A DNA stretch of 64,000 nt, taken from NCBI RefSeq assembly GCF_024195285.1, contig NZ_JALHBS010000007.1, forward strand, positions 62,001-126,000, in the 5' to 3' direction. The notes below the pieces were generated by a model, which saw nothing but the letters and a program-made list of their open reading frames with translations, was not told where the DNA came from and did no database searches. Source of the stretch: Aurantimonas marianensis (lineage in GTDB: Bacteria; Pseudomonadota; Alphaproteobacteria; Rhizobiales; Rhizobiaceae). This document shows positions 43,533 to 53,798 of this stretch, piece by piece (position 1 is the stretch's first letter; each line of letters opens with the position of its first letter). The position numbers were made by a program, and so were the translations under genes.

Positions 43533-44489
43533 TCAGCAGCCGTCGGTGCACGTCCCTTCGGCATCGAAAGTCATGGTCCTGCCGCTGAGCGGCACATGCG
43601 CGGCGGTTGTCGTCGCCTCAATGAAGGCGGCGGTCTTGCTTCCGGCGACGACCTCGCCGTTCTCGGTCGCGGGCTCGTTGGCGTGGGACGGAATCACCGA
43701 GCCCGGCTTGACCAGTTCGTCGATGACGAAGGCGGCTTCCGTCGGGCCGGTCGTGAAGACATCGCCGATATTCATGACCACGAGCCTGGCGCCATACTGT
43801 CGGCGAACGACGGTCTCCTGTTCGGCGGTCACGCCGGTGTCGCCCGACAGATAGACGCTGAGGCCGTTGGAGAACGTCAGGACGTAGCCGGTCGGCGGGC
43901 CGACATAGGCGTTGAGCCCGGCTTCCTTCAGATCCTCGCCCAGCCGACCCTCGATGAAGTCGCCCGAAAGCCCGTTCGAATGGACGGCCGGCACCGTGGT
44001 GATGCTGACGCCGCCGACTTTTCGCGATGCGCCGAAGCGCACGAGCTGGACCGAACTCGCGTCGCCGCCGAGCTTGCCGATCTTGTTGGAAAAGAACTGC
44101 GCCATCTCGCTGCCGACGACGATCTTGGCGTTCTTGCCGGCCGCGATCTCGGCGCTGTTGGAGTTGGGCGTCGTAACGACCGGCATTTCGGGCGACCCGC
44201 ACTCGCCGGAATTGACCGCCTCGATCCGCTTGTCGCCGAGATGGTCGCCGTGAACATGGCTGACCAGAACCGCGTCGATGTTGCCAAGACGAGGATCCTC
44301 GGCCCCCGCGACGGTCCGCCCGGCATCGTAGAGGATGCGCGTGCCGTCGGGATCCTCGAAGACCATCGCCCGATCGAGGGCGCAGAACTCGCCGTCATGG
44401 CTGCCCAGCGGCGTCACCGAGACCCCGCCGGTCTGGGCGGTCGCCGGCGTCGCGACGGACAGGATGAGGATCGCCAGTAATTTTCGCAT
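43533..44489 (-). CDS. exported MBL-fold metallo-hydrolase
   Basis: The 318-aa protein starts with a signal peptide (MRKLLAILILSVATPATAQ). The metal motif HVHGDHLGD is at about residues 78-86, with VHSNGLSGDF, YLSGDTGVTAEQ and SHANEP supplying further ligands. It belongs to the UlaG-like lactonase/phosphodiesterase branch of the beta-lactamase fold; the substrate is unknown. GGAGATC precedes ATG 44489. Confidence 0.85.
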   Translation of the reverse strand: MRKLLAILILSVATPATAQTGGVSVTPLGSHDGEFCALDRAMVFEDPDGTRILYDAGRTVAGAEDPRLGNIDAVLVSHVHGDHLGDKRIEAVNSGECGSPEMPVVTTPNSNSAEIAAGKNAKIVVGSEMAQFFSNKIGKLGGDASSVQLVRFGASRKVGGVSITTVPAVHSNGLSGDFIEGRLGEDLKEAGLNAYVGPPTGYVLTFSNGLSVYLSGDTGVTAEQETVVRRQYGARLVVMNIGDVFTTGPTEAAFVIDELVKPGSVIPSHANEPATENGEVVAGSKTAAFIEATTTAAHVPLSGRTMTFDAEGTCTDGC

Positions 44490-44754
44490 CGAAGATCTCC
44501 GCTGGGCTGTCTTTCCGCCACCCGCGCGAGTGGCTCTACCGACAGGCAACTAGGTATCGGGTCGGCGGATCAATGACCAAAGGCCATCCCCTCACGAAAA
44601 CGCGATGATGATCCGGCCCCAGCGGGCGCCAGCCATGAAGCGGGGGCGGCAGCGATCTCGCCGAGAAAATTGTGCCGCGTTCACCCCTCCATCCGCGCTG
44701 CGGCGGCAGCACGGGCTTGAGGCGGCTTTCGCGGCTGATGCCCGACCCCGCCCG

Positions 44755-44862
44755 CTACTTCTTCGGTTTCGGCGGCGTTGCGACATTTCCCTTCTGACTG
44801 GGCTGGGAGGCGTTCGGCTTCGGCGCCTGCACCTTTTTCGACTTTCCCTTGCTTTCCTTCAT
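44755..44862 (-). CDS. 35-aa Lys/Pro/Gln-rich basic peptide (tentative)
   Basis: ATG 44862 with AGGG/AAGG purines upstream encodes a 35-aa peptide starting MKESKGKSKKVQAPKPNASQ and ending in PPKPKK. Composition (about one third lysine, no aromatic residues) indicates a disordered, nucleic-acid- or membrane-interacting peptide if real. It lies in an otherwise empty 560-bp gap between the MBL gene and puuB; I see nothing else there. Confidence 0.4.
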   Translation of the reverse strand: MKESKGKSKKVQAPKPNASQPSQKGNVATPPKPKK

Positions 44863-45049
44863 CGACCTTTTCCCTGCTGATTGAGGCGCAAGCCGTCATC
44901 GGCTCGGCAGATTCACAGTGTAGCAGAAACGGACGCCGGAGACGCCGACATTCGTCGATGGAGACCTGTCCTGCCGGCGGCGACGAACCGATCCCGGATT
45001 CGCCAGCCGTGCCGCCGCCCTAGCCCTGATTTCCAAGCCGCCCGGGGCG

Positions 45050-46333
45050 TCAGATCCTGTCGCGCAGGGAAAACCAGGTCATCGCCAGGAACAGGAGCGG
45101 CGCGCGGGCGAGCCTGCCGCCCGGAAACGCCGGTATCCGCAGGGCCTCGAATGCGGCCAGCCGATCCTCCTGGCCCGTGACCCGATCGGCGTAGAGCCGG
45201 CCGGCGAAATTCGCCAGCATCACGCCGTGGCCGGAAAAGCCGCCGATCGTCGTGATGGCCGGCTCCAGGGTGCGCACATAGGGCAGCCGCTCCATCGTGA
45301 TGCCGACGGCGCCGCCCCAGGCATGGGTGAGGCGGACATCGGCCAGATGCGGATAGACTTCGGCGATCTGCTTGAGGATGTGCCGCGCGATGTCGCCGGT
45401 CGCCGACGTATAGGCTTCGCGCCCCCCGAACAGCAGCCGGCCGTCGCGGCTCTTGCGGAAATAGCGCACGACGAAGCGTGAATCGTTGCAGGCCTCGCCG
45501 CCCGGCAGAATGGCGTCGGGGTCGGCGAGCGGTTCGGTCGCTCCGATGAACGAGCCGATCGGCATGACATGGGCATCGATGGCGCGATGCAGTCCGGTGC
45601 CATAGGCGTTGGTGGCGATCAGCGCCCGCTCGGAGGTGACCGTGCCGGCGGCCGTCGTGGCGACGATTTTGCCGCCGCGGCGCTCCAGCCGCTCGACCTC
45701 GGTCTGTTCGAACAGCAGCGCTCCGGCCTCGGCGGCGACGCGCGCGCTGCCGACGACCAGTTTCATCGGGTTGATGTGGCCGGTGCCGGTGTCGCGGATG
45801 CCGCCGAAATAGCGGGCCGAGCCCAGCCGCTCGGCGGTCTCCCCGGCCTCCATGTAGCGCATATGCGGGTAGTCGTAGCGGGCCGCCAGATCGTCGACCT
45901 CTTTGCGATAGTCGTCGAGATAGCGGCGCTTGTGGGCGACCGACAGCTGACCGGGGCGATAGTCGACGTCGATGCCGTTGGTCTCGACGAAGTCGGTGAG
46001 ATGCGCCTTCGCCGCCTCGGCAAGGTCGAACAATGCCTTCGACCGCGCGAAGCCGTAGGCGGCCTCGATTTCCGATGGCGCCAGCCGCTGGCCGGTGCCC
46101 AGCTGGCCGCCATTGCGGCCCGATGCCCCGTCGCCGAAGCGATGCGCCTCCAAGAGCGCGACGCGGACGCCGGCGCGCGCCAGATGCACCGCCGCCGACA
46201 GGCCCGTGAAGCCGCCACCGACGACCACGACGTCGACCGACAGGCTTTCGCCCAAGGCCGGATAGCTCGGCCGTTCGACGCTGTCCTCGTACCAGGAGCG
46301 GCCCGGCGCGATGGGGGACTGGTAGGCGCCCAC
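45050..46333 (-). CDS. puuB: gamma-glutamylputrescine oxidoreductase-like FAD enzyme
   Basis: The 427-aa DAO-type flavoenzyme begins with an aromatic N-terminus (SPIAPGRSWYEDSVERPSY) and the FAD loop VVVVGGGFTGLSAAVHLARAG at about residues 34-54. GGFSGHGVMLANFAGRLYAD closes the FAD site. In the Puu pathway it oxidises gamma-glutamylputrescine. The glutamine-synthetase-like gene directly upstream (2-bp gap) supports this. A longer frame on the same strand (44913-46502) is an out-of-frame shadow. Confidence 0.88.
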   Translation of the reverse strand: MGAYQSPIAPGRSWYEDSVERPSYPALGESLSVDVVVVGGGFTGLSAAVHLARAGVRVALLEAHRFGDGASGRNGGQLGTGQRLAPSEIEAAYGFARSKALFDLAEAAKAHLTDFVETNGIDVDYRPGQLSVAHKRRYLDDYRKEVDDLAARYDYPHMRYMEAGETAERLGSARYFGGIRDTGTGHINPMKLVVGSARVAAEAGALLFEQTEVERLERRGGKIVATTAAGTVTSERALIATNAYGTGLHRAIDAHVMPIGSFIGATEPLADPDAILPGGEACNDSRFVVRYFRKSRDGRLLFGGREAYTSATGDIARHILKQIAEVYPHLADVRLTHAWGGAVGITMERLPYVRTLEPAITTIGGFSGHGVMLANFAGRLYADRVTGQEDRLAAFEALRIPAFPGGRLARAPLLFLAMTWFSLRDRI

Positions 46334-46335
46334 GG

Positions 46336-47883
46336 TCAGACTTGAAGCAGCAGGAACTCGCGTTCCCAGGGGCTGATGACCTGCATGAAGGTCTCGTGCT
46401 CGCCGCGCTTGATGCCGGCATAGGTGCCGACGAATTCGCGGCTGAACACCTCGTGGAACGCCTCCTCCGCCTCGAAGGCGGCGACGGCTTCGAGCAGGCC
46501 ACGCGGCAGCGAGATGCCGCCGCCCTCGTTCACCGTGCGGTCCGTCGGCTCGTCGGGCCGAAGGCCGTTCACCATGCCGAGATAGCCACAGGCAAGCGAG
46601 GCCGCGATGGCGAGATAGGGATTGGCATCGGAGGAGGGCAGCCGGTTCTCCACCCGCCGCCCGGCCGGATCGGAGGTCGGAACGCGGAAGGCCGTCGTGC
46701 GGTTGTCGTAGCCCCAGGCATTGTTGGTCGGCGCGCTCATGCCGTAGGTCAGGCGCCGGTAGGAATTGACATAGGGCGCCATCATGATCAGCGCGCAGGG
46801 CACGTATTGCTGCATGCCGCCGATAAAGGAAAAGAACAGCTCCGAGGCCGAGCCGTCCGCGTTGGAGAACGCATTGCGGCCGCTCGCGCGATCGATCACC
46901 GACTGGTGGATGTGCATGGCCGAACCCGGCTGGCCCTGGATCGGCTTGGCCATGAAGGTGGCGTAGATGTCCTGGCCAAGCGCCGCCTCGCGGATGGTGC
47001 GCTTGAACATGAAAACCTGATCGGCAAGTTCCAGCGGGTCGCCATGGCGCAGATTGATCTCGAGCTGGGCGGCGCCCTCCTCGTGGATCAGCGTGTCGAT
47101 CTCCAGCCCTTGCGCGTCGGAGAAGTCGTAGATGTCGTCGATGAGCTCGTCGAATTCGTTGACGCCGGCGATGGAATAGGACTGTCCGCTCTGGATCTGC
47201 CGGCCGGATCGGCCGATCGGGGGCACCAGCGGATAGTCGGGATCGACGTTCTTGGAGACCAGATAGAATTCGATTTCGGGTGCTACCACCGGCTTCCAGC
47301 CGCGCGCCTCGTAGAGCGCCATCACGCGTTTCAGGACGTTGCGCGGCGTGTAGGCGACGGCCGCGCCGCTCTGGTCGACGAGATCGCAGATCACCTGGGC
47401 GGTCGGGTCGCTCTCCCAGGGAACCAGCGACAGCGTCGAGAGATCCGGCACCAGCTTCAGGTCGCCGTCATTGGGCGAATAGCGAAAGTCGCCACTCTCT
47501 TCCGGATATTCACCGGAGATGGTGTGCATGAACAGGGCCGAGGGCAGGGCCAGCGAGGTGTTGGCGACGAACTTCTTCGCCGGCATCATCTTGCCGCGCG
47601 CGACGCCCGCGAGATCCGGCGTGATGCATTCCAGATCGTCGATGCCGCGGGAGCGAAGCCAGTCGCCGGCCTCGGACATCGACGCAACCCCGCGCTTGGA
47701 GTCCAGAAAAGCGGGGTGTTCGTCGGCCGACAGGTGCAGCGGACCGAGGTCGCGCTTGACCGTCATCTTGGCGCCCTTGATCGGGCTGGGTTCGTTGCCG
47801 CCGGCCTTGGCTTTGGCCTTGTGGCGGGCGACTCGCGCGGGAACGCCGCTACGCGGTGGTTTTGTGCTGGAGGTGTCGGCCAT
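46336..47883 (-). CDS. puuA: glutamine synthetase family protein (gamma-glutamylputrescine synthetase-like)
   Basis: This type of enzyme ligates glutamate to an amine at ATP cost. The protein is about 515 aa from ATG 47883 with AAGGA upstream. The first ~50 residues are Lys/Ala-rich and disordered. Then come GS-beta-grasp residues (LECITPDLAGVARGKMMPA) and the catalytic domain: PEIEFYLV, EINLRHGDPLELAD, GSAMHIHQS and NRLPSSDANPYLAIAASLA. Substrate assignment rests on pairing with puuB; glutamine synthetase activity itself is unlikely. Confidence 0.85.
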   Translation of the reverse strand: MADTSSTKPPRSGVPARVARHKAKAKAGGNEPSPIKGAKMTVKRDLGPLHLSADEHPAFLDSKRGVASMSEAGDWLRSRGIDDLECITPDLAGVARGKMMPAKKFVANTSLALPSALFMHTISGEYPEESGDFRYSPNDGDLKLVPDLSTLSLVPWESDPTAQVICDLVDQSGAAVAYTPRNVLKRVMALYEARGWKPVVAPEIEFYLVSKNVDPDYPLVPPIGRSGRQIQSGQSYSIAGVNEFDELIDDIYDFSDAQGLEIDTLIHEEGAAQLEINLRHGDPLELADQVFMFKRTIREAALGQDIYATFMAKPIQGQPGSAMHIHQSVIDRASGRNAFSNADGSASELFFSFIGGMQQYVPCALIMMAPYVNSYRRLTYGMSAPTNNAWGYDNRTTAFRVPTSDPAGRRVENRLPSSDANPYLAIAASLACGYLGMVNGLRPDEPTDRTVNEGGGISLPRGLLEAVAAFEAEEAFHEVFSREFVGTYAGIKRGEHETFMQVISPWEREFLLLQV

Positions 47884-48022
47884 GCAGTCCTTCGGCGCCA
47901 TGCGGCTGGGATGTTCAGCATAGCCTTGCGGCGCAGGCGGGGGAAGGGATGGCGATCGGACGATCGCGCGGAGCAGGACGGGCACGCATGAGGGCGCCCG
48001 TCCTATCGCTCTTGGGGAAAGC

Positions 48023-48283
48023 TCAGCCCTCGGTCTTGACCACCACGGGGATCAGGAGATCGCCCCAATTGCCGTTGCCGGAATGATGGCGGGCGGAGCG
48101 GACCAACTCGACCGACACACCGGATTCCACCGCCTTCATGACCGACTGATTGAGCCGGTGCAGATCGTTGGCCAGCATCCGGATCGCGGTCTGCTGGGCG
48201 TCGTCCATGGCCGACGACTGCTCCTCGGCGCGTTCCTTGACGCGGGTGCGCGGGCGTTCCTGGTCGTTTGCGACTGCGCTCAT
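48023..48283 (-). CDS. conserved hypothetical 86-aa protein
   Basis: ATG 48283 follows GGAGAAGAACG. The protein is charged at the start, then helical (AIRMLANDLHRLNQSVMKAV), and ends with LVRSARHHSGNGNWGDLLIP and VVVKTEG. I do not recognise a family. It sits between puuA and aceA on the same strand, 115 bp downstream of the aceA stop, beyond the hairpin at 48356-48390. Confidence 0.6.
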   Translation of the reverse strand: MSAVANDQERPRTRVKERAEEQSSAMDDAQQTAIRMLANDLHRLNQSVMKAVESGVSVELVRSARHHSGNGNWGDLLIPVVVKTEG

Positions 48284-48355
48284 CGTTCTTCTCCAAAATT
48301 TCGCTGGTTGCCGATCAGGCGGACCAGCCTTCGATGATCCAAACTTGGGAGGGGA

Positions 48356-48390
48356 GCGGGCCGGTGGTCGCCGACGGCGATCCGGCCCGC
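48356..48390 (-). terminator. strong GC hairpin just after aceA
   Basis: GCGGGCCGG (48356-48364) pairs perfectly with CCGGCCCGC (48382-48390), with an inner stem TCGCC/GGCGA. It starts 8 nt after the aceA stop on the minus strand. There is no U-tract, so termination or 3'-end protection is likely but not of the classic intrinsic type. Confidence 0.5.
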
Positions 48391-48397
48391 CTGGCGT

Positions 48398-49702
<1,305 letters not shown>

Positions 49703-50321
49703 CGCGGTATTCCTCTGTTGTCGATCACTGTCGCGAGGAATCTGTGACAGATTCTTGACAGCGCCTGACAATTGAAATTGCACCGCACAAAGACCCTGTC
49801 CATCGATCTATTCCGGAAGGAGACGCAATTCTGGTCGACTTGTCGAGGCTTTCACAGCGCAGACTTGTAAAGTTGTAAAAATTGTAATATCGATGAATCG
49901 AGCCGATGCCTGTGCCGTCAGGTGTGATCCGGCTGTGGTTCGCGTGCAACGCTGGCGCTTAAATGCCACCGATCCGGCGATCGTGACAATTTTAGCCAAG
50001 GTCTTCGATGTATCTCAAACTTTCTCTGCAAACCTGCCCTTACGCCCAAGGAGAGAGCGGGCTTGCCGGTGGAGCGAAAGATGAGCGGGATTTCTGTGTT
50101 GACGCGTTACGTGCAGGTGCTGCGGGGTCTGGTGCGGCCGTCCTACCATCCCGAGCGTTACTACATGCGAGGGCCCGGTCCGGCCTGCCTACGGCGTTTG
50201 AACGGCGGGAGCCTTCCCGCCGGCCACTGAGCGGTCAGCGGTGGCCCGGACCCTGGCGCCGTTCGGCTGACATTGCGGCGTGCCTCGCCGCCTCGCCGAC
50301 CCCCCTCGGCGGTTGGCGCTG
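49703..50321. promoter_or_regulatory. 619-bp aceA/regulator intergenic region with repeated TTGTAA sites
   Basis: Three TTGTAA copies at 49865-49870, 49873-49878 and 49882-49887 are spaced 8-9 bp apart, and an inverted pair CAATT-GA-AATTG lies near 49769-49780. RamB/AceR-type XRE regulators bind short A/T-rich repeats of this kind upstream of glyoxylate-cycle genes (general knowledge of the family). A possible 49-aa ORF occupies 50081-50230. Confidence 0.45.
50081..50230 (+). CDS. possible 49-aa protein
   Basis: ATG 50081 has GGAG 6-7 nt upstream and the frame has high third-position GC. The product begins MSGISVLTRYVQVLRGLVRP and continues through YHPERYYMRGPGPACLRRLN, basic and with several tyrosines. 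It lies on the regulator's strand, upstream of its start. No family recognised; it could be a leader or spurious. Confidence 0.35.
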   Translation: MSGISVLTRYVQVLRGLVRPSYHPERYYMRGPGPACLRRLNGGSLPAGH

Positions 50322-51743
50322 ATGGCCGAGAACAAGATCTTCGCCGGGCCGCGCATCCGGCGCATTCGCAACGGGCTCGGCTTGACCCAGACGGCGATGG
50401 CCGAAGGGCTCGGCATTTCGCCCTCCTATCTCAATCTCATCGAACGCAACCAGCGGCCGCTGACAGTGCAGCTGATCCTGCGCCTGTCGGGATCCTACGA
50501 CATCGATCTGAGCGACCTTCAAAGCGGTGAATCGCGAGGTTCGGTCAACGAGCTGAAGGAGGTCTTCTCGGATCCGTTGCTGGCGGGGGAATTGCCGGGC
50601 GAACAGGAACTCCTCGAAATCGCCGATGCGGCGCCCAATGCCGCCGCCGGAATCGTCAAGCTGCATCGGGCCTATCGCGAGCAGCAGGGACGGCTCACCG
50701 ATCTGTCCGAGCTGTTGGCGCGCGAGGGCCGCGAGACGCGGCTTTCCGGGGCGCGGTTGCCGATCGACGAGGTGCGCGAGGTCTTCGAAACACGGCCGAA
50801 CTATTTCGCGGCGATCGAGACCGCGGCCGAAGGTTTTCATCAAAGCCTCGCCCCCGGTGACGATCTGATGGCCGCGTTGAGGGCGTGGATGCGCAAGGAG
50901 CACGACGTCGCCGTGCGCGTCCTGCCGGTGCAGACCATGCCGAACTGGCGCCGCCGCTTCGACCGGCATTCCCGTCGGCTGTTTCTCTCCGAGCGGCTGG
51001 CGCCGGCCGACCGCATCCGCGAGACCGCCCTCGAGGCCTGTCAGATCGCCTTCGGCGACGTCATCGCCGCCGAGACCGAGACCTTCGGCTTTTCCAGCGA
51101 CGAGGCCCGGCGGCTCGGCCGTTTCGAGCTTTTGCGCTATGCCGCGCACGCGCTGATGATGCCGTATGGCGCGTTTCAGTCGGCGGCGGAGCGGGCGGCC
51201 TACGACATCGACGTTTTGCGCGGGCGCTTCCAGGTCTCGTTCGAGCAGGCGGCGAACCGGCTGACCATGTTGCAGCGGCAGGGCGCGCCGGGCGTGCCCT
51301 TCTTCATGCTGGAGGTCGATAATGCCGGCAATCGCTTCCGCCGCGCCGGCGCGCGTGGCTTTCCGGTGCAGCGTTTCGGCGGCGGCTGTCCCAAGCTGCC
51401 GATCCACGCCGCCTTCGCCCAGCCGGGGCAGATCCTGGTCGAGACCGCCGAGATGCCGGACGGGGCCGAGTTTTTGCTGTTCGCGCGAACCCTGGAGGGT
51501 CTGCAGGCCGGGTTCGAGGAACGCCCCCGGCGGACCGCGATCCTGATCGGCTGCGACATCGGCTTCAAGGACGAGACGGTCTATGGCCGCCATCTCGGCT
51601 CGAAATCCGTGGCGTCCAGGATCGGGCCGGCCTGCCGCCTGTGCGAGCGGCAAGGCTGCCTTGCGCGCGCCGAGCCGCCGCTGACCCGGCCGCTCGGCCT
51701 CGACGAGATGGTCACCGGGCTGAGCGCATTTGATTTCCAGTAG
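50322..51743 (+). CDS. XRE family regulator with DUF2083 domain (short-chain fatty acyl/glyoxylate regulator type)
   Basis: The 473-aa regulator has an N-terminal HTH (IRRIRNGLGLTQTAMAEGLG, then SPSYLNLIERNQRPLT, residues 11-50). A central IrrE-like part (VLPVQTMPNWRRRFDRHSRR) follows, and the C-terminal DUF2083 cysteine cluster CRLCERQGC. RamB of actinobacteria and its proteobacterial counterparts have this architecture and control aceA and acetate genes. Divergent orientation from aceA supports that role here. Confidence 0.88.
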   Translation: MAENKIFAGPRIRRIRNGLGLTQTAMAEGLGISPSYLNLIERNQRPLTVQLILRLSGSYDIDLSDLQSGESRGSVNELKEVFSDPLLAGELPGEQELLEIADAAPNAAAGIVKLHRAYREQQGRLTDLSELLAREGRETRLSGARLPIDEVREVFETRPNYFAAIETAAEGFHQSLAPGDDLMAALRAWMRKEHDVAVRVLPVQTMPNWRRRFDRHSRRLFLSERLAPADRIRETALEACQIAFGDVIAAETETFGFSSDEARRLGRFELLRYAAHALMMPYGAFQSAAERAAYDIDVLRGRFQVSFEQAANRLTMLQRQGAPGVPFFMLEVDNAGNRFRRAGARGFPVQRFGGGCPKLPIHAAFAQPGQILVETAEMPDGAEFLLFARTLEGLQAGFEERPRRTAILIGCDIGFKDETVYGRHLGSKSVASRIGPACRLCERQGCLARAEPPLTRPLGLDEMVTGLSAFDFQ

Positions 51744-51889
51744 GGGATGCCCAAATGCCTGCGGGTAACGCTTCGTCGCCATTACCGGATCGTCAGGAGT
51801 CCGGCGCGCCGCCGCCCCGGGATGCGGGGCGAGGCGGCAAGCGCGAGCAGCGTCGCCGGCCGAAGCCGACCAATGCAGAGCGGGAACCG

Positions 51890-52687
51890 ATGGACAAGAG
51901 CGTCAGCCAGCAGAACCAGAAGACCGAGGGGCTCGAGGACACGATGGGAGGCGATGGCGTCGTCGCCCGATCGGTCCAGCGCCTCGTCGATGGCGCCGAA
52001 AAGCTCAACCTCAAGTACTCGGCGGTCGGCAATCCCCCGATTTTCCCGACCGATGATTTTCCCTGGGCGCGGGAGGTCGAGGCGGAATGGCGGCTGATCC
52101 GCGCCGAACTCGACAAGATCCTGGTGCGCAAGGGCGAATTGCCGGCCTTTCACGAAATTTCCTCGGAAGTCCGTTCGATCTCCTCGGACCAGAACTGGAA
52201 GACGTTCTTTCTTTGCGGCTACGGCATCAAGTCGGAGGAGGCGATCCGGCAATGCCCGCAAACCTGGCGCATCCTGCAGAAGATCCCAGGGCTCAAATCG
52301 GCGATGTTCTCGATCTTCGAGCCGGGCAAGCATCTGCCGCCGCATCGCGGGCCGTATAATGGCGTGCTGCGCTTCCATCTCGGACTGATCGTGCCGGACG
52401 CGCCGGACAAGGTCGGCATCCGTATCGACGATCAGACCCGCCACTGGCGCGAGGGTGAGGCTTTGATCTTCGACGATGCCTATGAGCACGAGGCCTGGAA
52501 CCATTCGGACCAGGTGCGGGTGGTGCTCTTCGTCGATTTCGAGAAGCCGACGATATTCCCGGCCAATCTCACCAACAAGGCGGTGTTGAACATGGCGGTG
52601 TTCACGCCGTTCATCCGCGAGGGCTACAAGGCGCACAAGGCCTGGGAGAAACTGTTCTACGGCGAGGGGCAGAAGCATCGATCATGA
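51890..52687 (+). CDS. aspartyl/asparaginyl beta-hydroxylase domain protein (LpxO-like)
   Basis: This is a 2-oxoglutarate/Fe(II) dioxygenase-fold protein of about 265 aa from ATG 51890. The double-stranded beta-helix motif HRGPYNGVLRFHLGLIVP and REGEALIFDDAYEHEAWNHS supply the metal histidines; VRVVLFVDFEKP follows. Family members hydroxylate Asp/Asn residues or lipid A secondary acyl chains (LpxO). The start is uncertain: the frame opens at 51755 and ATG 51941 is also possible. The N-terminal part is polar. Confidence 0.82.
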   Translation: MDKSVSQQNQKTEGLEDTMGGDGVVARSVQRLVDGAEKLNLKYSAVGNPPIFPTDDFPWAREVEAEWRLIRAELDKILVRKGELPAFHEISSEVRSISSDQNWKTFFLCGYGIKSEEAIRQCPQTWRILQKIPGLKSAMFSIFEPGKHLPPHRGPYNGVLRFHLGLIVPDAPDKVGIRIDDQTRHWREGEALIFDDAYEHEAWNHSDQVRVVLFVDFEKPTIFPANLTNKAVLNMAVFTPFIREGYKAHKAWEKLFYGEGQKHRS

Positions 52688-52761
52688 ACCATCCTGAAAC
52701 TTCAGGCGGTCCCCCGATGGGGGACGACGTGTAGAGTAGATTTCGGAGAGCTCGAGATCGA

Positions 52762-52986
52762 ATGACGGAAGGCGACAGGGAGCGGCTGAAATTGACGGCC
52801 AACTTTCTGAACATTCTGGCTGCCGGCACCGTCATCACGGGTGGCGTCGCGCCGCGATGAGCGGCGATCTTTCAAACGGCGGCGGTCGGATTGTCCCAGG
52901 CTTCTTTGGCCTTCCTCATTTGCCTCGTCATAGGTTACCTCCTACATTCGGCGGGACGATCACTCTTGAGGAGGCTCGATCGATGA
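52762..52986 (+). pseudogene. small two-helix membrane protein interrupted by an in-frame TGA
   Basis: ATG 52762 opens a frame that reads ERLKLTANFLNILAAGTVIT and then GGVAPR before TGA at 52858-52860. The same frame then continues with AAIFQTAAVGLSQASLAFLI and GYLLHSAGRSLLRRLDR to TGA 52984. Joined, it makes a coherent ~74-aa protein with two membrane helices of a type common in alphaproteobacteria. The final stop overlaps the next small gene by 4 nt (ATGA). This suggests a nonsense mutation in a formerly intact coupled gene. Confidence 0.55.
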
Positions 52987-53078
52987 CGAATTTCGAGCTT
53001 TTTGCGTATTTCGGTGCGCCGGCCCTCATGCTCGGCACGGCTCTCGTGCTTGCCTGGTACGCCAAGCATCACGCTTGA
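52983..53078 (+). CDS. 31-aa single-helix membrane protein
   Basis: ATG 52983 follows GGAGG with an 8-nt spacing and overlaps the preceding stop. The product is one membrane helix (FELFAYFGAPALMLGTALVL, residues 4-23) with a short WYAKHHA tail. No known family; the strong ribosome site and coupling to the upstream small membrane gene favour it being real. Confidence 0.5.
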   Translation: MTNFELFAYFGAPALMLGTALVLAWYAKHHA

Positions 53079-53157
53079 GACGCGGCTTGTCGCTGCTTCG
53101 AACCGTTCGGCGCGAACGCTCCCTTCAGACGGAGCGCGGCGTGATCGTCGTGTCCGT

Positions 53158-53655
53158 ATGAGGCCCGTCTGGCGGCCCATGCTCGCGGGCGATCTCGCTG
53201 GCGTGGCGGGACTGGCCGAGCGCGTCCACCCGGATTTGCCGGAGGACGCGGCCGTGTTCCGCGATCGGTTGCGGCTTTATCCGCGCGGCTGCCTGGTTCT
53301 CGGCGAGGCGGACGGTCCAGTCCTCGGCTATGCCATCGGCCATCCCTGGCGGGGCGGTGCGCCGCCGAAACTCGACGCCGTTCTCGGTGCCCTGCCCAAG
53401 CACGCCGACTGCTTCTACATCCACGATGTCGTCGTCGCGCCGGAAAGACGGGGGGCCGGCCATTCGCGCGTCGTCGTGGAGACGCTTCTCGAACTTGCCG
53501 TCGTCTACCCGTGCACGAGCCTGGTGTCCGTCCACGGCACCACGCCGTTCTGGTCGCGTTTCGGCTTTCGCGACGCCAGCGACCGATTGGTGCCGGGCGC
53601 ACTTGACGCTTATGGGCCGGCTGCGCGGTTCATGCGGCGATCGGGACAAAAATAG
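53158..53655 (+). CDS. GNAT family N-acetyltransferase
   Basis: This 165-aa protein has the GNAT core: MRPVWRPMLAGDLAGVAGLA start, FYIHDVVVAPERRGAGHSRVVVETLL with the acetyl-CoA motif A (R/Q-x-x-G-x-G/A reduced to RRGAGHS), and FWSRFGFRDAS at the end. The substrate is unknown. ATG 53158 is chosen by domain start; the frame opens at 53002. Confidence 0.85.
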   Translation: MRPVWRPMLAGDLAGVAGLAERVHPDLPEDAAVFRDRLRLYPRGCLVLGEADGPVLGYAIGHPWRGGAPPKLDAVLGALPKHADCFYIHDVVVAPERRGAGHSRVVVETLLELAVVYPCTSLVSVHGTTPFWSRFGFRDASDRLVPGALDAYGPAARFMRRSGQK

Positions 53656-53798
53656 CTGCTCCCGCAATTCTTCCGCCGCGCATGGTGCGAGCCTCTAGGA
53701 ATCGGCTCGCCGATGTTCTTAACTCTCGACCGGGATGCGAACCGGTTACGATCGACGGCATGACCGGTGCGTCAATACGGACAGGGAGTCGAAAGCAG

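Noticed and set aside
44913-46502. 529-codon minus-strand ORF longer than puuB
   Set aside because: It is Arg/Pro-rich, lacks any motif and overlaps the clear flavoenzyme gene in another frame; a GC-rich shadow.
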